A stretch of 18,763 nucleotides of DNA from an uncultured Clostridium sp. Lineage in GTDB: Bacteria > Bacillota > Clostridia > Clostridiales > Clostridiaceae. Position 1 is the stretch's first letter. Every line of letters starts with the position of its first letter. Location of the stretch: assembly GCA_934746015.1 (NCBI GenBank), contig CAKVEW010000048.1:1-18763 (forward strand), in the 5' to 3' direction. This document shows, one piece after another, positions 5,668-13,648 of the stretch. The notes beneath the pieces were generated by a model, which did no database searches, was not told the DNA's origin, and worked only from the letters and a program-made list of their open reading frames with translations. A program made the position numbers and the translations under genes.

Positions 5668-6579
5668 ATGAGTCAATATATTGTTAATACAGAAAACTTA
5701 GTAAAGGAATTTAATAATGTTAGATGTGTAGATAGAATTAATTTAAATGTTAAGGAAGGAGAAGTCTATGGATTTTTAGGCCCAAATGGTGCTGGCAAAA
5801 CAACAACTATAAAAATGCTATTAGGCTTAGTAAAACCTAATAGTGGAGATATAAGGATTTTCGGAGAATCCATTAAGGATAATAGAGAAGAAATATTAAA
5901 AGATATAGGAGCATTAGTTGAAAGTCCTTCTTATTATGGTCATTTAACAGCTTATGAAAATTTAGATATACTAAGAAGAATTTTAAGGTTAAGTAAGGAT
6001 GAAATAGAGGAAAAGCTTAAGTTAGTAAATTTATTGGATGCAAAAAATAAAAAGGTTAAAGAATTTTCATTAGGTATGAAGCAAAGATTAGGAATAGCAC
6101 AAGCTCTTATGGGAAATCCAAAGCTTTTAATTTTAGATGAGCCAACTAATGGACTAGATCCAGCAGGAATCATAGAAATAAGAAACTTAATAAAATATTT
6201 AGCTAATGAAAGAAATATAACAATAATAATTTCAAACCATATATTAAGTGAAATTGAATTAGTAGCAACTGAAGTTGCTGTAATAAATAAAGGAAGGCTA
6301 TTATATCAAGGATCATTAGATAATTTAAAGAAGAATTCAACTAATGAAGTAACAATTGGTTTAGAAAAGATACAGGATAAGGATTCAGTATTTAACTTAC
6401 TAACATCTAGAAAGTATAGAGTTAAAGAGGAAAACAGTAAGATAAAAGTTAAAAGCAATAATGTATCTGCGGCTAGAATTTGTAGAGAGCTTGTTATGGC
6501 AGGATATGAAATTAATTATTTATCACAAGAAAAGAGTTCTTTAGAGGAAATATTCTTAGGATTAACTAAGGAGGTTTAA
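5668..6579 (+). CDS. ABC transporter ATPase, LanF/BcrA-like
   Basis: A 303-aa ATPase of the antibiotic/lantibiotic exporter class. It has Walker A GPNGAGKTT (38-46), signature SLGMKQR (134-140), Walker B LLILDE (153-158) and His191. In place of the usual Q-loop glutamine it has Glu85 (ALVESPSYY); this 'E-loop' is a known hallmark of LanF proteins of lantibiotic-immunity transporters. About 80 residues follow the catalytic core (220-303), as in BcrA. The SD AAGGAGAGG sits a few bases before ATG. It is the first gene of a five-gene unit with two permeases and a two-component system. It should power export of a cell-wall-targeting peptide from the membrane. The substrate could be a lantibiotic, bacitracin or another peptide; I cannot decide which. 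Confidence 0.87.
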   Translation: MSQYIVNTENLVKEFNNVRCVDRINLNVKEGEVYGFLGPNGAGKTTTIKMLLGLVKPNSGDIRIFGESIKDNREEILKDIGALVESPSYYGHLTAYENLDILRRILRLSKDEIEEKLKLVNLLDAKNKKVKEFSLGMKQRLGIAQALMGNPKLLILDEPTNGLDPAGIIEIRNLIKYLANERNITIIISNHILSEIELVATEVAVINKGRLLYQGSLDNLKKNSTNEVTIGLEKIQDKDSVFNLLTSRKYRVKEENSKIKVKSNNVSAARICRELVMAGYEINYLSQEKSSLEEIFLGLTKEV

Positions 6580-6581
6580 TT

Positions 6582-7328
6582 ATGTTATTAAATTTAATAA
6601 AAAATGAATTTATAAAAGAAAAAAGAAACTTAGTAATTTTATTTATATTAGCAATTCCTTTAGGAGTAGCAGCACTTTTATGTGTAGACTTCTTAATAAG
6701 ATATGAAAGTTGGTTATTGCCTCAAGCTATGGAAAAAGGATTAACATCTTGGCAAGTTTTAATTAAAGAACAAAGAATATTATATTTTAATGACTTTATG
6801 CCCATGTTTGCTGCACTTATTTTAGCTACATTATTTGAAAGTGAGTACAAGAATAACTCATGGACATTTTTATTAACACAGCCAATAAAAAGAAGTAGCA
6901 TTTTAATATCTAAATATATAGTAGCAAGTTTTTATTCAATTTTAATGTTAAGTTTAAATGTTATTTCATTAATTACAGTAGGAATAATATTTAAGTTTAA
7001 GGAACCAATACCTTATAGGTTTTTAATAATTATGTTTGTTATTCAGCTAATAGCATCTTTAGTAATAATGGTTATACATCTATATATAAATTTAAAAAAT
7101 AAAAATCTTCTTATATCTTTAATAATAGCTGCAATTTTAAGTTTTATTTCTTCAAATTTATATCATAATGATTCCTTTATTAAAAATATTAATCCCTATG
7201 GATTTTCTCTATTTTCCATAACTCAAGGTAAAAATGAAATAACATTAGTTTTAATTATATCAATAGCTATATTAATAATAGGTTCTGTACTTGTGAAGAC
7301 TTATTTTAATAATAAGAAAATTTATTAA
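6582..7328 (+). CDS. ABC-2 type permease, LanE/LanG-like subunit 1
   Basis: A 248-aa membrane protein with about six hydrophobic segments (about 17-37, 65-85, 105-132, 143-165, 173-192, 221-241). The pattern after TM2, ESEYKNNSWTFLLTQPIKR, is typical of permeases in lantibiotic-immunity and BcrB-like exporters: a short cytoplasmic loop that contacts the ATPase. The SD AAGGAGG (6568-6574) lies inside the end of the ATPase gene and the start codon is 2 bp after its stop, so the genes are coupled. Together with the next permease it should form the heteromeric membrane channel of the exporter. Confidence 0.85.
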   Translation: MLLNLIKNEFIKEKRNLVILFILAIPLGVAALLCVDFLIRYESWLLPQAMEKGLTSWQVLIKEQRILYFNDFMPMFAALILATLFESEYKNNSWTFLLTQPIKRSSILISKYIVASFYSILMLSLNVISLITVGIIFKFKEPIPYRFLIIMFVIQLIASLVIMVIHLYINLKNKNLLISLIIAAILSFISSNLYHNDSFIKNINPYGFSLFSITQGKNEITLVLIISIAILIIGSVLVKTYFNNKKIY

Positions 7329-7342
7329 GTGAGGTGATAAAA

Positions 7343-8056
7343 ATGGAATTATTGAAAATAGAATTACTAAAAATTAAAAAAAGCTCTTTATTATTTTTAG
7401 CATTGATTATTCCAATACCAGTAGTACTAATAGTTATGAAAAAAGTGCAAGCTATGGGAAGTACAAATGGTATAGGCATTGATGATGGAATATTTATTTT
7501 TTCAGCTATTACTTATCTATCTTTTATTTTACCATTACAAAATATATACACAGCATCTGTAATAACAAAAGTTGAAAATGATAATTCTGGTTGGAAGCAA
7601 TTATTACTTTTACCTATAAAGAAAAGTAGTATTTATTTAAATAAATATAAAGTTATGTTAATAACCTTAACTATTTCTATATTATCATATTTTGCTTGTA
7701 TATTTTTATCTAAAGCTTACTTAAGCAAAAGTGTAAGCTTTAATTTTCAATTATTATCATATGCTATAGAAATTTTTATAACAACATTACCTATATTAAT
7801 TTTACTATTTATAATAGGACGAAATTTCTCAAGTATAATACCATTAATTTCAACTGGAGTTATTATGCTAATTACAAATATTTTTATAGCTCAAAGTAGA
7901 TTTTGGATTTATGCTCCTTGGACATATTCTATTATGATAGTTGGAGGTGATATAAGTAGGGTAGAAAGATATATGACATTAATAATATCCATATTATTAA
8001 CTATTATAATGTTTTCTATAGATTTTATAAGTTTTACTAGGTCAGATATTAAGTAA
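7343..8056 (+). CDS. ABC-2 type permease, LanE/LanG-like subunit 2
   Basis: A 237-aa permease of the same fold as its upstream neighbour but clearly diverged. It repeats the loop KVENDNSGWKQLLLLPIKK after the second helix and has about six TM segments. Two different permeases of about 240 aa with one ATPase is the LanFEG/CprABC arrangement. I chose ATG 7343 because GAGGTG at 7331-7336 is 6 bases upstream; the in-frame GTG at 7334 lies within that SD. The gene begins 14 bp after the first permease ends. A 79-bp gap follows before the response regulator, with no clear terminator in it, so the two-component genes are probably in the same transcript. Confidence 0.85.
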   Translation: MELLKIELLKIKKSSLLFLALIIPIPVVLIVMKKVQAMGSTNGIGIDDGIFIFSAITYLSFILPLQNIYTASVITKVENDNSGWKQLLLLPIKKSSIYLNKYKVMLITLTISILSYFACIFLSKAYLSKSVSFNFQLLSYAIEIFITTLPILILLFIIGRNFSSIIPLISTGVIMLITNIFIAQSRFWIYAPWTYSIMIVGGDISRVERYMTLIISILLTIIMFSIDFISFTRSDIK

Positions 8057-8135
8057 AGGATAAGTATGGTAAAATATAAAAAAGAGAAAATATAGTAATT
8101 GAGCATTTAAAAGCTTAAAAGAGAGGAGTAACATC

Positions 8136-8840
8136 ATGATGTCAGATGATATACTAAATAAAAAAATAATGTTAGTGGATGATGAAAGAGAGTTACTATC
8201 CCTATTAAAGGAAGTATTTATAAAGGAAGGCTTTAAAGAAATATACGAGGTGGACAATGGGATAGATGCAATATTGCAAGTTAAAGAAAATAATCCAGAT
8301 ATAATAATATTAGATGTTAATTTGCCTGATATAGATGGTTATATGGTTTGTGATAGAATTAGAAAATTTTCTATGTGTCCAATTATATTTTTAACTGCAA
8401 AGGGAGAAGATGAAGAGAAAATTAAAGGATTAGAAGCTGGCGGTGATGATTATGTAACTAAGCCATTTAACATAAAAGAAGTTGTTCTTAGAGTTAAATC
8501 TCAACTAAGAAGAGGAAGTATTACTAATGAAGTTAATAGTAGTATATATACTTTTGGGAATATTTCCATTAATGAAGAAACTGGAGTAGTAAAAAAGGGG
8601 GAAGAAAATATATTATTAACAGCTAAGGAGTACTCACTAATTTTATTTCTTGCTAAAAATATAAATAGAGTCTTTAGCAAAAGCTCATTATGCGATGAAA
8701 TTTGGGGATACGAATATGATGGGTATGATAATACAATAATGGTTCATATAAGACACTTAAGAGAAAAGCTAGAGGATAATCCAAGTGAGCCTAAACATAT
8801 AAAAACTTTAAAGGGGATTGGCTATAAGCTAGTTGATTAA
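8136..8840 (+). CDS. OmpR-family response regulator
   Basis: A 234-aa two-domain regulator. The receiver domain (about 9-125) has the acidic pair in LVDDE, phospho-acceptor Asp60 in ILDVNLPDIDG, Thr in FLTAKG and Lys109 in VTKPF. The C-terminal winged helix (about 135-234) ends KHIKTLKGIGYKLVD, the OmpR/PhoB signature. It would be phosphorylated by the kinase encoded next and bind direct repeats, possibly those at 5581-5598, to induce the transporter genes. The SD GAGAGGAG at 8121-8128 suits ATG 8136; the next codon is also ATG (8139) and could be used. The stop lies 1 bp before the ATG of the kinase gene. Confidence 0.92.
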   Translation: MMSDDILNKKIMLVDDERELLSLLKEVFIKEGFKEIYEVDNGIDAILQVKENNPDIIILDVNLPDIDGYMVCDRIRKFSMCPIIFLTAKGEDEEKIKGLEAGGDDYVTKPFNIKEVVLRVKSQLRRGSITNEVNSSIYTFGNISINEETGVVKKGEENILLTAKEYSLILFLAKNINRVFSKSSLCDEIWGYEYDGYDNTIMVHIRHLREKLEDNPSEPKHIKTLKGIGYKLVD

Positions 8841-8841
8841 T

Positions 8842-10236
8842 ATGAAAGTAAAATTAACAATTAAATTACTAGTATCTATGATTCTGGTTTATTATATAAC
8901 AATGACAGTTTACGTGGTGCTAAATCTAGTAATATACAATAGTAATATAACTTTTGGAGAAAAAGTATTTAGTGTATCTTTTAGGGCATCAGAATTTATA
9001 GAGCCATTTGTAGAAGACTTAGAAAAAGATAATAACTTTAGTTTAGATGAGAATAATATAAATAAATTAATTGATAATAATGTATGGATACAGGTTTTAA
9101 ATAAAGAAAATAATGAAGTGTATCAGGTGAATAAACCTGAAAATGTTCCTAATAATTATATTACAGCAGATTTAATAGATTTTATTCAAAATCCATGGGG
9201 AAGTGATGCACCGACCACTATTTATACAAATAATATAGTTAAGGAAAATGAAAGCTATACCTTATTAGTTGGCTTTCCAATAAATAAAATTTTTAAATTT
9301 AAGATGACATTTACAGAAGAAAGCTTAAAATATCATAAGTCAATTATTGTTTTTGCATTAGTTTTAATGATTATTGTAGCTTATTTATTTAGCAGAAGCT
9401 TAGTTAAACCAATGTTATCTCTTGTTGAAGATATAGATGATTTGAAAAATGGAATTTATGATAAAAAGGCAAATAAGAAAGGTATTTTTAAAGATGTAAG
9501 TAAAAATATCAATAATTTATCTAGTGTGTTAAAGGAAAATGAGATTCAACGAAAAGAAGTAGATAAAGCAAAGGAAGAATGGATAGCTAATATTAGCCAT
9601 GATTTAAAAACTCCATTAAGTTCAATTAAAGGATATGCAGAACTTTTAAAGGGAGATGAATATGAAATAAACATTGAAGAAGCAAAAAGGTATGGTAGTG
9701 CTATCCTAGATAACAGCAATTATATTCAAGACTTAGTTAATGATTTATCTTTAGTTTATAAGTTAAAAAATAAAGTAATCCCTATTAATTTTAAAGAAGA
9801 AAATTTAATTAGTTTAATTAAAGAAAGTATTATAGATTTATTAAACAATAGTAAATATAGTGATAGAGAAATTAACCTCAATTATTATGATGAAAATGTA
9901 ATAGTAAATTGTGATAAAAAATATTTAAAAAGAGCTATAAATAATCTTATAATCAATTCCTTAGAGCATAATTCTAAGGACACTATTGTAGATGTGTCTA
10001 TTCAAAAGAAAGATACTAGCATATTTATAAAAATAGAGGATAATGGACAAGGTATAAGAAAAGAGGATTTAAAAAATATCTTTAATAGATATTATAAAGG
10101 AGTAACTACAAGCTCTTCATCTAATGGATCAGGACTTGGTATGGCAATAGCTAAAGAAGTTATAGAATGCCATGGTGGTAGTATTAATTTAGAAAGTGAA
10201 CCTGGAATTGGCACTAAAATAATTATAGCTTTTTAA
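8842..10236 (+). CDS. membrane sensor histidine kinase
   Basis: A 464-aa kinase with TM1 (about 9-31), an extracytoplasmic sensor region of about 135 residues, TM2 (about 167-183), a short linker resembling HAMP, and a dimerisation helix with His253 in ISHDLKTPLSS. The ATPase domain follows, with the N-box INNLIINSLEHNS, G1 EDNGQGI and G2 GSGLGMAIA. All catalytic motifs are intact. The large outer loop differs from intramembrane-sensing BceS-type kinases (tiny loop) and is closer to kinases such as CprK that sense antimicrobial peptides. I placed the start at ATG 8842, reached by TAATATG coupling to the regulator; no good SD is seen, and an in-frame TTG at 8833 is the alternative. The signal is probably the exporter's peptide substrate. 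Confidence 0.9.
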   Translation: MKVKLTIKLLVSMILVYYITMTVYVVLNLVIYNSNITFGEKVFSVSFRASEFIEPFVEDLEKDNNFSLDENNINKLIDNNVWIQVLNKENNEVYQVNKPENVPNNYITADLIDFIQNPWGSDAPTTIYTNNIVKENESYTLLVGFPINKIFKFKMTFTEESLKYHKSIIVFALVLMIIVAYLFSRSLVKPMLSLVEDIDDLKNGIYDKKANKKGIFKDVSKNINNLSSVLKENEIQRKEVDKAKEEWIANISHDLKTPLSSIKGYAELLKGDEYEINIEEAKRYGSAILDNSNYIQDLVNDLSLVYKLKNKVIPINFKEENLISLIKESIIDLLNNSKYSDREINLNYYDENVIVNCDKKYLKRAINNLIINSLEHNSKDTIVDVSIQKKDTSIFIKIEDNGQGIRKEDLKNIFNRYYKGVTTSSSSNGSGLGMAIAKEVIECHGGSINLESEPGIGTKIIIAF

Positions 10237-10264
10237 GTAATTAACATCCTTGGGTGTAAAGTTA

Positions 10265-10309
10265 AAAAATAGTAACTTTATTTTTTGTACTAATCAAGTT
10301 ACTATTTTT
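10265..10309. terminator. bidirectional terminator between the kinase and the 63-aa gene
   Basis: A 14-bp perfect stem (10265-10278 with 10296-10309) has a 17-base loop and ends in AAAAA on the left and TTTTT on the right. It closes the five-gene operon and also lies just beyond the minus-strand gene ending at 10314. Confidence 0.75.
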
Positions 10310-10313
10310 AATT

Positions 10314-10505
10314 TTAATACTTAAGGATATAATACAAAACATATACCCAGCTTAGTAATCCATGTAAAATTGCCCAAGGTATTGATTGCCATGCAGTATA
10401 TGAAATAATCATAGCTAAGCAAGAACCAAAGGATAACACTTTTTTTATAGTTTTATTTACTATAGTTTCATTTTTTGAATAATAATCATTTTTATCTTTA
10501 ATCAT
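10314..10505 (-). CDS. small conserved-looking membrane protein, 63 aa
   Basis: A basic N-terminal stretch (about 1-22) precedes two close hydrophobic segments (about 24-39 and 43-61) around the motif SIPWAILHGLLSWVYVLYY. I recall similar short proteins in Clostridium and relatives with the pattern S-x-x-W-A-I-x-H-G-x-x-x-W-x-Y-V-x-Y-Y, but have no function to offer. The SD AGGGGG (plus 10515-10520) lies about 9 bases before the ATG. A possible -10 is TATAGT (plus 10524-10529). A terminator lies immediately downstream. The gene stands alone, opposite in orientation to its neighbours. Confidence 0.75.
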   Translation of the reverse strand: MIKDKNDYYSKNETIVNKTIKKVLSFGSCLAMIISYTAWQSIPWAILHGLLSWVYVLYYILKY

Positions 10506-10653
10506 AAGAATATACCCCCTAATACTATATAAATTAATACTTACATAAATATATGCATAAATATAGAAAACTACTTTTGAGACTATAATAGAATGTATTA
10601 CTAAATAAATAAAAATATAATGAAAAATTGGAATAAAAATATATAAACTTCTA

Positions 10654-10699
10654 TTTTATTAGTTCATAATTATAATATAGAAATTATTCACTAATAAAA
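10654..10699. repeat. inverted repeat upstream of the flavodoxin-like gene
   Basis: TTTTATTAGT (10654-10663) and ACTAATAAAA (10690-10699) are exact reverse complements separated by 26 bp. A TATAAT (10671-10676) lies between the arms. This could be a regulatory site; chance is possible in such AT-rich DNA. The rest of the 243-bp gap from 10506 to 10748 shows nothing further. Confidence 0.35.
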
Positions 10700-10748
10700 A
10701 ATATATTGGTAAAAAGGGAGAAATAAATAATTAGGAGTGGGGAGTATT

Positions 10749-11090
10749 ATGAGGTTAATAATACATGATTTAAAAGGTGATGAATTTAAAAAGTTATGTC
10801 CTAATGAAGTAAAAGACTTAATTGTAGTTTCTGATGATGGAAGTATTCATCATTGTATGGGATGCTTTGGATGTTGGATAAAAACACCTGGAGAGTGCAT
10901 TATAAAAGACAAATATGAGAATATGGGAGAGTGCTTATCAAAATGCAATGAAGTTATTATAATAAGTAAATGTGTTTATGGAGGACTTAGTCCCTTTGTA
11001 AAAAAAGCTAATTTCCTTGTACCAAAAGGTTTACCAGGATTAGAAACTACTAACATTAAAGATATAACAACTCCTACATTTTACAATTAA
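10749..11090 (+). CDS. flavodoxin-family NAD(P)H-dependent oxidoreductase, C-terminally truncated
   Basis: A 113-aa product. Residues 1 to about 85 match the N-terminal half of a flavoprotein family of about 200 aa: MRLIIHDLKGDE, the cysteine motif CMGCFGCWIKTPGEC, then VIIISKCVYGGLSPFVK. In the family that last segment leads into the flavin-binding part (…DRS-x-x-Y-x-L-P-F-F…). Here it changes to unrelated sequence and stops at 11090, and no other frame nearby restores it. I infer that the C-terminal half is lost, so the gene is probably non-functional, although a short stable protein cannot be excluded. I chose ATG 10749 over a GTG at 10737; GGGGAG at 10739-10744 is the SD. It is not clearly in an operon. 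Confidence 0.65.
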   Translation: MRLIIHDLKGDEFKKLCPNEVKDLIVVSDDGSIHHCMGCFGCWIKTPGECIIKDKYENMGECLSKCNEVIIISKCVYGGLSPFVKKANFLVPKGLPGLETTNIKDITTPTFYN

Positions 11091-11104
11091 TACACTTATA
11101 TAAT

Positions 11105-11119
11105 ATACTCGTAAATGAT
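11105..11119 (+). repeat. 15-bp motif shared with 133-147 (copy 2)
   Basis: This copy of ATACTCGTAAATGAT starts 15 bp after the stop of the truncated flavoprotein and about 50 bp before the promoter of the NERD-domain gene. Similarity to copy 1 continues loosely through the following A/T-rich 20 bases. Confidence 0.5.
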
Positions 11120-11157
11120 GATAAAATAAATAAAAAATAAACACAAAAACAAAGATA

Positions 11158-11186
11158 TTTACAAAAATTAATATAACTTATAAAAT
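11158..11186 (+). promoter_or_regulatory. sigma-A type promoter of the NERD gene
   Basis: TTTACA (11158-11163) and TAAAAT (11181-11186) are 17 bp apart, each 5/6 to consensus, 42 bp before the start codon at 11229. Confidence 0.6.
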
Positions 11187-11228
11187 GAAAGAAACATAAG
11201 AAAAGTTAAAATTAGGAGAATAAACGAA

Positions 11229-11831
11229 ATGGAAAAAATAGTAATAATAGTAGCGTTAATTTTATTAGTAATTATAGTTAAAAACAGAAAAAACACTAAA
11301 ATAATAAATTTAGGTGAGCAAGAAGTTAATAAAATATTAAGTAAAATAAAAGGGTATAAACTTCTTAGCGATATTATGATAAAAAATGAAAAAGGTACAA
11401 GCCAAATTGATCATATCTTAATAGGAAAGAAAGGGATATTTGTAATAGAAACTAAAGACTATAGTGGCTTAATTTATGGAGAAGAATATTCTAAGTACTG
11501 GACTCAAGTAATAAATAGGACTAGCAATAAATTCTATAATCCAATTAGACAAAATTATGGTCATGTTAAATCCTTAGAAAGATGCATAAAAAGAAATGAT
11601 ATATTTATTTCTGTAGTAGTTTTTACTAATAAATCAAAATTAAAAAAAGTTAAAACAGAAACACCAGTAATTCAATTAAATAAGTTAAAGAGATATATCA
11701 AAAGATATAAATCTGATATAAGATTATCTAAAAATGAAATTGATGAAATATATAATTTAATTAAGAAGTCTAATATCGATAGTAATAGGGCAAGGAAAAA
11801 ACATGTGAAAAGAATAAATAAGATATCTTAA
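11229..11831 (+). CDS. membrane-anchored NERD (nuclease-related) domain protein
   Basis: A 200-aa protein with one N-terminal TM helix (about 3-18) followed by a basic stretch, so the rest is probably cytoplasmic. Residues about 26-130 form a NERD domain, distantly related to PD-(D/E)xK nucleases: Glu30 in LGEQEV, Asp61 in SQIDHILIGKKG, then FVIETK with Glu74 and Lys76. These are the residues expected at a nuclease-like active site, so catalysis is possible but unproven. The C-terminal 70 residues are basic and end in a Lys/Arg-rich tail that could bind nucleic acid. The SD AGGAG lies 10 bases before ATG. It has its own promoter and terminator. NERD proteins are often linked to DNA processing; the role here is unknown. 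Confidence 0.85.
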   Translation: MEKIVIIVALILLVIIVKNRKNTKIINLGEQEVNKILSKIKGYKLLSDIMIKNEKGTSQIDHILIGKKGIFVIETKDYSGLIYGEEYSKYWTQVINRTSNKFYNPIRQNYGHVKSLERCIKRNDIFISVVVFTNKSKLKKVKTETPVIQLNKLKRYIKRYKSDIRLSKNEIDEIYNLIKKSNIDSNRARKKHVKRINKIS

Positions 11832-11848
11832 TATAATTTAGCAAAATT

Positions 11849-11885
11849 AAAGGTAACAATTAAGTTCTACTTAATTGTTACCTTT
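11849..11885. terminator. bidirectional terminator between NERD and aldehyde dehydrogenase genes
   Basis: A 16-bp perfect stem (11849-11864 with 11870-11885) has loop TTCTA, with AAA and TTT ends followed by ATT. It serves two convergent genes. Confidence 0.85.
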
Positions 11886-11936
11886 ATTACTTATATTATT
11901 TTTATATATCTTATACTCTAATTTACTAGTAAAGAA

Positions 11937-13418
11937 TTACTTAACGTACATTCCACCAGTTTTTTCTGATAAATTAACTAAAATGTTTTTCTTTTGAGTA
12001 TATGCATCTAAAATGGTTTTTTGAGTTTCTCTACCAATTCCAGATTCTTTATATCCACCAAAAGTTGCACCAGCAGGGAAGGAGTTATAAGTGTTAACCC
12101 ATACACGACCAGTTCTTATACCTTTAGCAACTCTTATAGCACGATTTATATCACGTGTAAATACACCGCCACCTAATCCGTAGCTACTGTCATTAGCCAT
12201 TTGGATAACTTCTTCTTCTGTCTTAAATTTAATAACCACACCAACTGGTCCAAAGATTTCTTCTCTAGCAACCCTCATGTTATTATTAACATCAACTAGC
12301 AAAGTAGGTTTCATAAAGTAGCCATTCTTAGCATCTCCTTCAACATATCTTTCTCCACCAGTTATAACTTTAGCACCTTCATTTTTACCTATTTCTATAT
12401 ACTTAAGAATCTTATTTAATTGAGATTCACTAATTTGAGCACCCATTTGAGTATTAGGATCCAATGGATTTCCCACATTTACCTTTTCGAATGCTTCAAC
12501 AGCTTTTTCCATAAATTCATCATAGAAATCTTCTTGAACAAATATTCTAGATCCTGCAGAACAAACTTGTCCTTGATTAAATAATATTCCAAGTTGAATT
12601 CCTTCTAAAGCCATATTCATATCTGCATCACTGAAGAATATATTAGCTGATTTACCACCAAGTTCTAGTGTAGCAGGTATTATACGTTTTGCAGCAGATA
12701 GTCCAATTTGTCTACCAACTTCTGTAGAACCTGTAAATGCTAACTTATCTATTCCTTCATTATGTTGTATATATTCACCGCTCTTTGAACCCTTACCAGT
12801 AATTATATTAATTACTCCCTTTGGAATTATATCTTGAATTAACTTCATAAATTCTAGTACACTTAAAGATGTTGTACTAGATGGTTTAAATACTGTTGTA
12901 TCACCAGCAGCAAGAACTGGAGCAAGTTTCCAAGCAGCCATTAAGAATGGGAAATTCCAAGGAACAATTTGTCCAACAACTCCTAGTGGTTCTCTTAATA
13001 TTAAATTTAATGTGTTTTCATCTATATTGCTTGCCACGCCTTCATCAGCACGGATAACTCCTGCAAAGTATCTAAAGTGATCAGAAGCCAAAGGAATATC
13101 AGCACCTTTAGTTTCTCTAATAGGTTTACCATTATCCATAGTTTCAATTGTTGCTAAATATTCTGCGTTTTCATCTATGATATCAGCTATTTTATTTAAT
13201 ATAATAGCTCTTTCAGTAACAGTTGTTTTACTCCATGTTTCAAAAGCTTTTCTTGCAGCCTTAACAGCATCATCTACATCCTTTTCAGAAGCATCGGCAA
13301 TTTCTGATAACAATTGTCCATTTGCTGGATTGTATGTTTTTATTGTTGATCCATCTGAAGAATCTCTCCATTCACCACCAATATATAATTGATATTTTTT
13401 TTGAAAATTAATTTCCAT
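11937..13418 (-). CDS. NAD(P)+-dependent aldehyde dehydrogenase
   Basis: A 493-aa enzyme that oxidises aldehydes to carboxylates. The family's key residues are in place: PWNFP for the cofactor pocket, FTGSTEVG, general base Glu252 in LELGGKS and nucleophile Cys286 in GQVCSAG. The 34-residue distance between Glu and Cys equals that of class 1/2 ALDHs, and the length is standard, so the gene is intact. The C-terminal FGGYKESGIGRE is also typical. The substrate range is unknown: acetaldehyde or other short-chain aldehydes are likely from the close resemblance to AldA/AldB-type enzymes. AGGAGGG (plus 13426-13432) is an ideal SD 7 bases before the ATG. It is monocistronic, with a strong promoter at 13486-13514, and divergent from the SelO gene. 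Confidence 0.93.
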   Translation of the reverse strand: MEINFQKKYQLYIGGEWRDSSDGSTIKTYNPANGQLLSEIADASEKDVDDAVKAARKAFETWSKTTVTERAIILNKIADIIDENAEYLATIETMDNGKPIRETKGADIPLASDHFRYFAGVIRADEGVASNIDENTLNLILREPLGVVGQIVPWNFPFLMAAWKLAPVLAAGDTTVFKPSSTTSLSVLEFMKLIQDIIPKGVINIITGKGSKSGEYIQHNEGIDKLAFTGSTEVGRQIGLSAAKRIIPATLELGGKSANIFFSDADMNMALEGIQLGILFNQGQVCSAGSRIFVQEDFYDEFMEKAVEAFEKVNVGNPLDPNTQMGAQISESQLNKILKYIEIGKNEGAKVITGGERYVEGDAKNGYFMKPTLLVDVNNNMRVAREEIFGPVGVVIKFKTEEEVIQMANDSSYGLGGGVFTRDINRAIRVAKGIRTGRVWVNTYNSFPAGATFGGYKESGIGRETQKTILDAYTQKKNILVNLSEKTGGMYVK

Positions 13419-13485
13419 TCTTTCACCCTCCTAAATCGATTATTTTATTTATATGACGTATTTCTATATCTTATTTATATTTCTT

Positions 13486-13514
13486 ATTATAAACCTATTT
13501 GATAAAATTTGCAA
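13486..13514 (-). promoter_or_regulatory. promoter of the aldehyde dehydrogenase gene
   Basis: On the minus strand, TTGCAA (plus 13509-13514) and a perfect TATAAT (plus 13486-13491) are 17 bp apart. The palindrome at 13520-13534 lies 5 bp upstream of the -35. Confidence 0.7.
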
Positions 13515-13519
13515 TTAAC

Positions 13520-13534
13520 TAATAATGATTATTA
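13520..13534. promoter_or_regulatory. 7-1-7 palindrome, Fur/PerR-box-like, in the divergent control region
   Basis: TAATAATgATTATTA is a perfect 7-1-7 inverted repeat, the geometry of Fur-family operators (PerR consensus TTATAATnATTATAA, Fur TGATAATnATTATCA). It lies between the ALDH promoter and a plus-strand TTGACT (13535-13540) and TATAAT (13551-13556), which are only 10 bp apart, so the SelO promoter boxes are not certain. Either or both genes could be controlled from here. Confidence 0.5.
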
Positions 13535-13648
13535 TTGACTACAAGATATTTATAATGCTAATATAAGTCTGAATAATAAAATAATACTGAGAAAAACTAT
13601 AATAAATAGATATTTAGATAGATTGGAAATATAGAAAGGAAATATAGA

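Noticed and set aside
5952..6173. 73-codon minus-strand open frame
   Set aside because: Fully inside the conserved ATPase motifs of the LanF-like gene on the other strand.
7909..8257. two overlapping minus-strand open frames of 65 and 71 codons
   Set aside because: Antisense to the permease end and regulator start, hydrophobic only because of the A/T content, no ribosome sites.
13177..13392. 71-codon plus-strand open frame
   Set aside because: Antisense to the well-conserved N-terminus of aldehyde dehydrogenase.
13535..13556. TTGACT and TATAAT as a normal SelO promoter
   Set aside because: The spacing is only 10 bp, far below the 16-18 needed, so I did not list it as a promoter.
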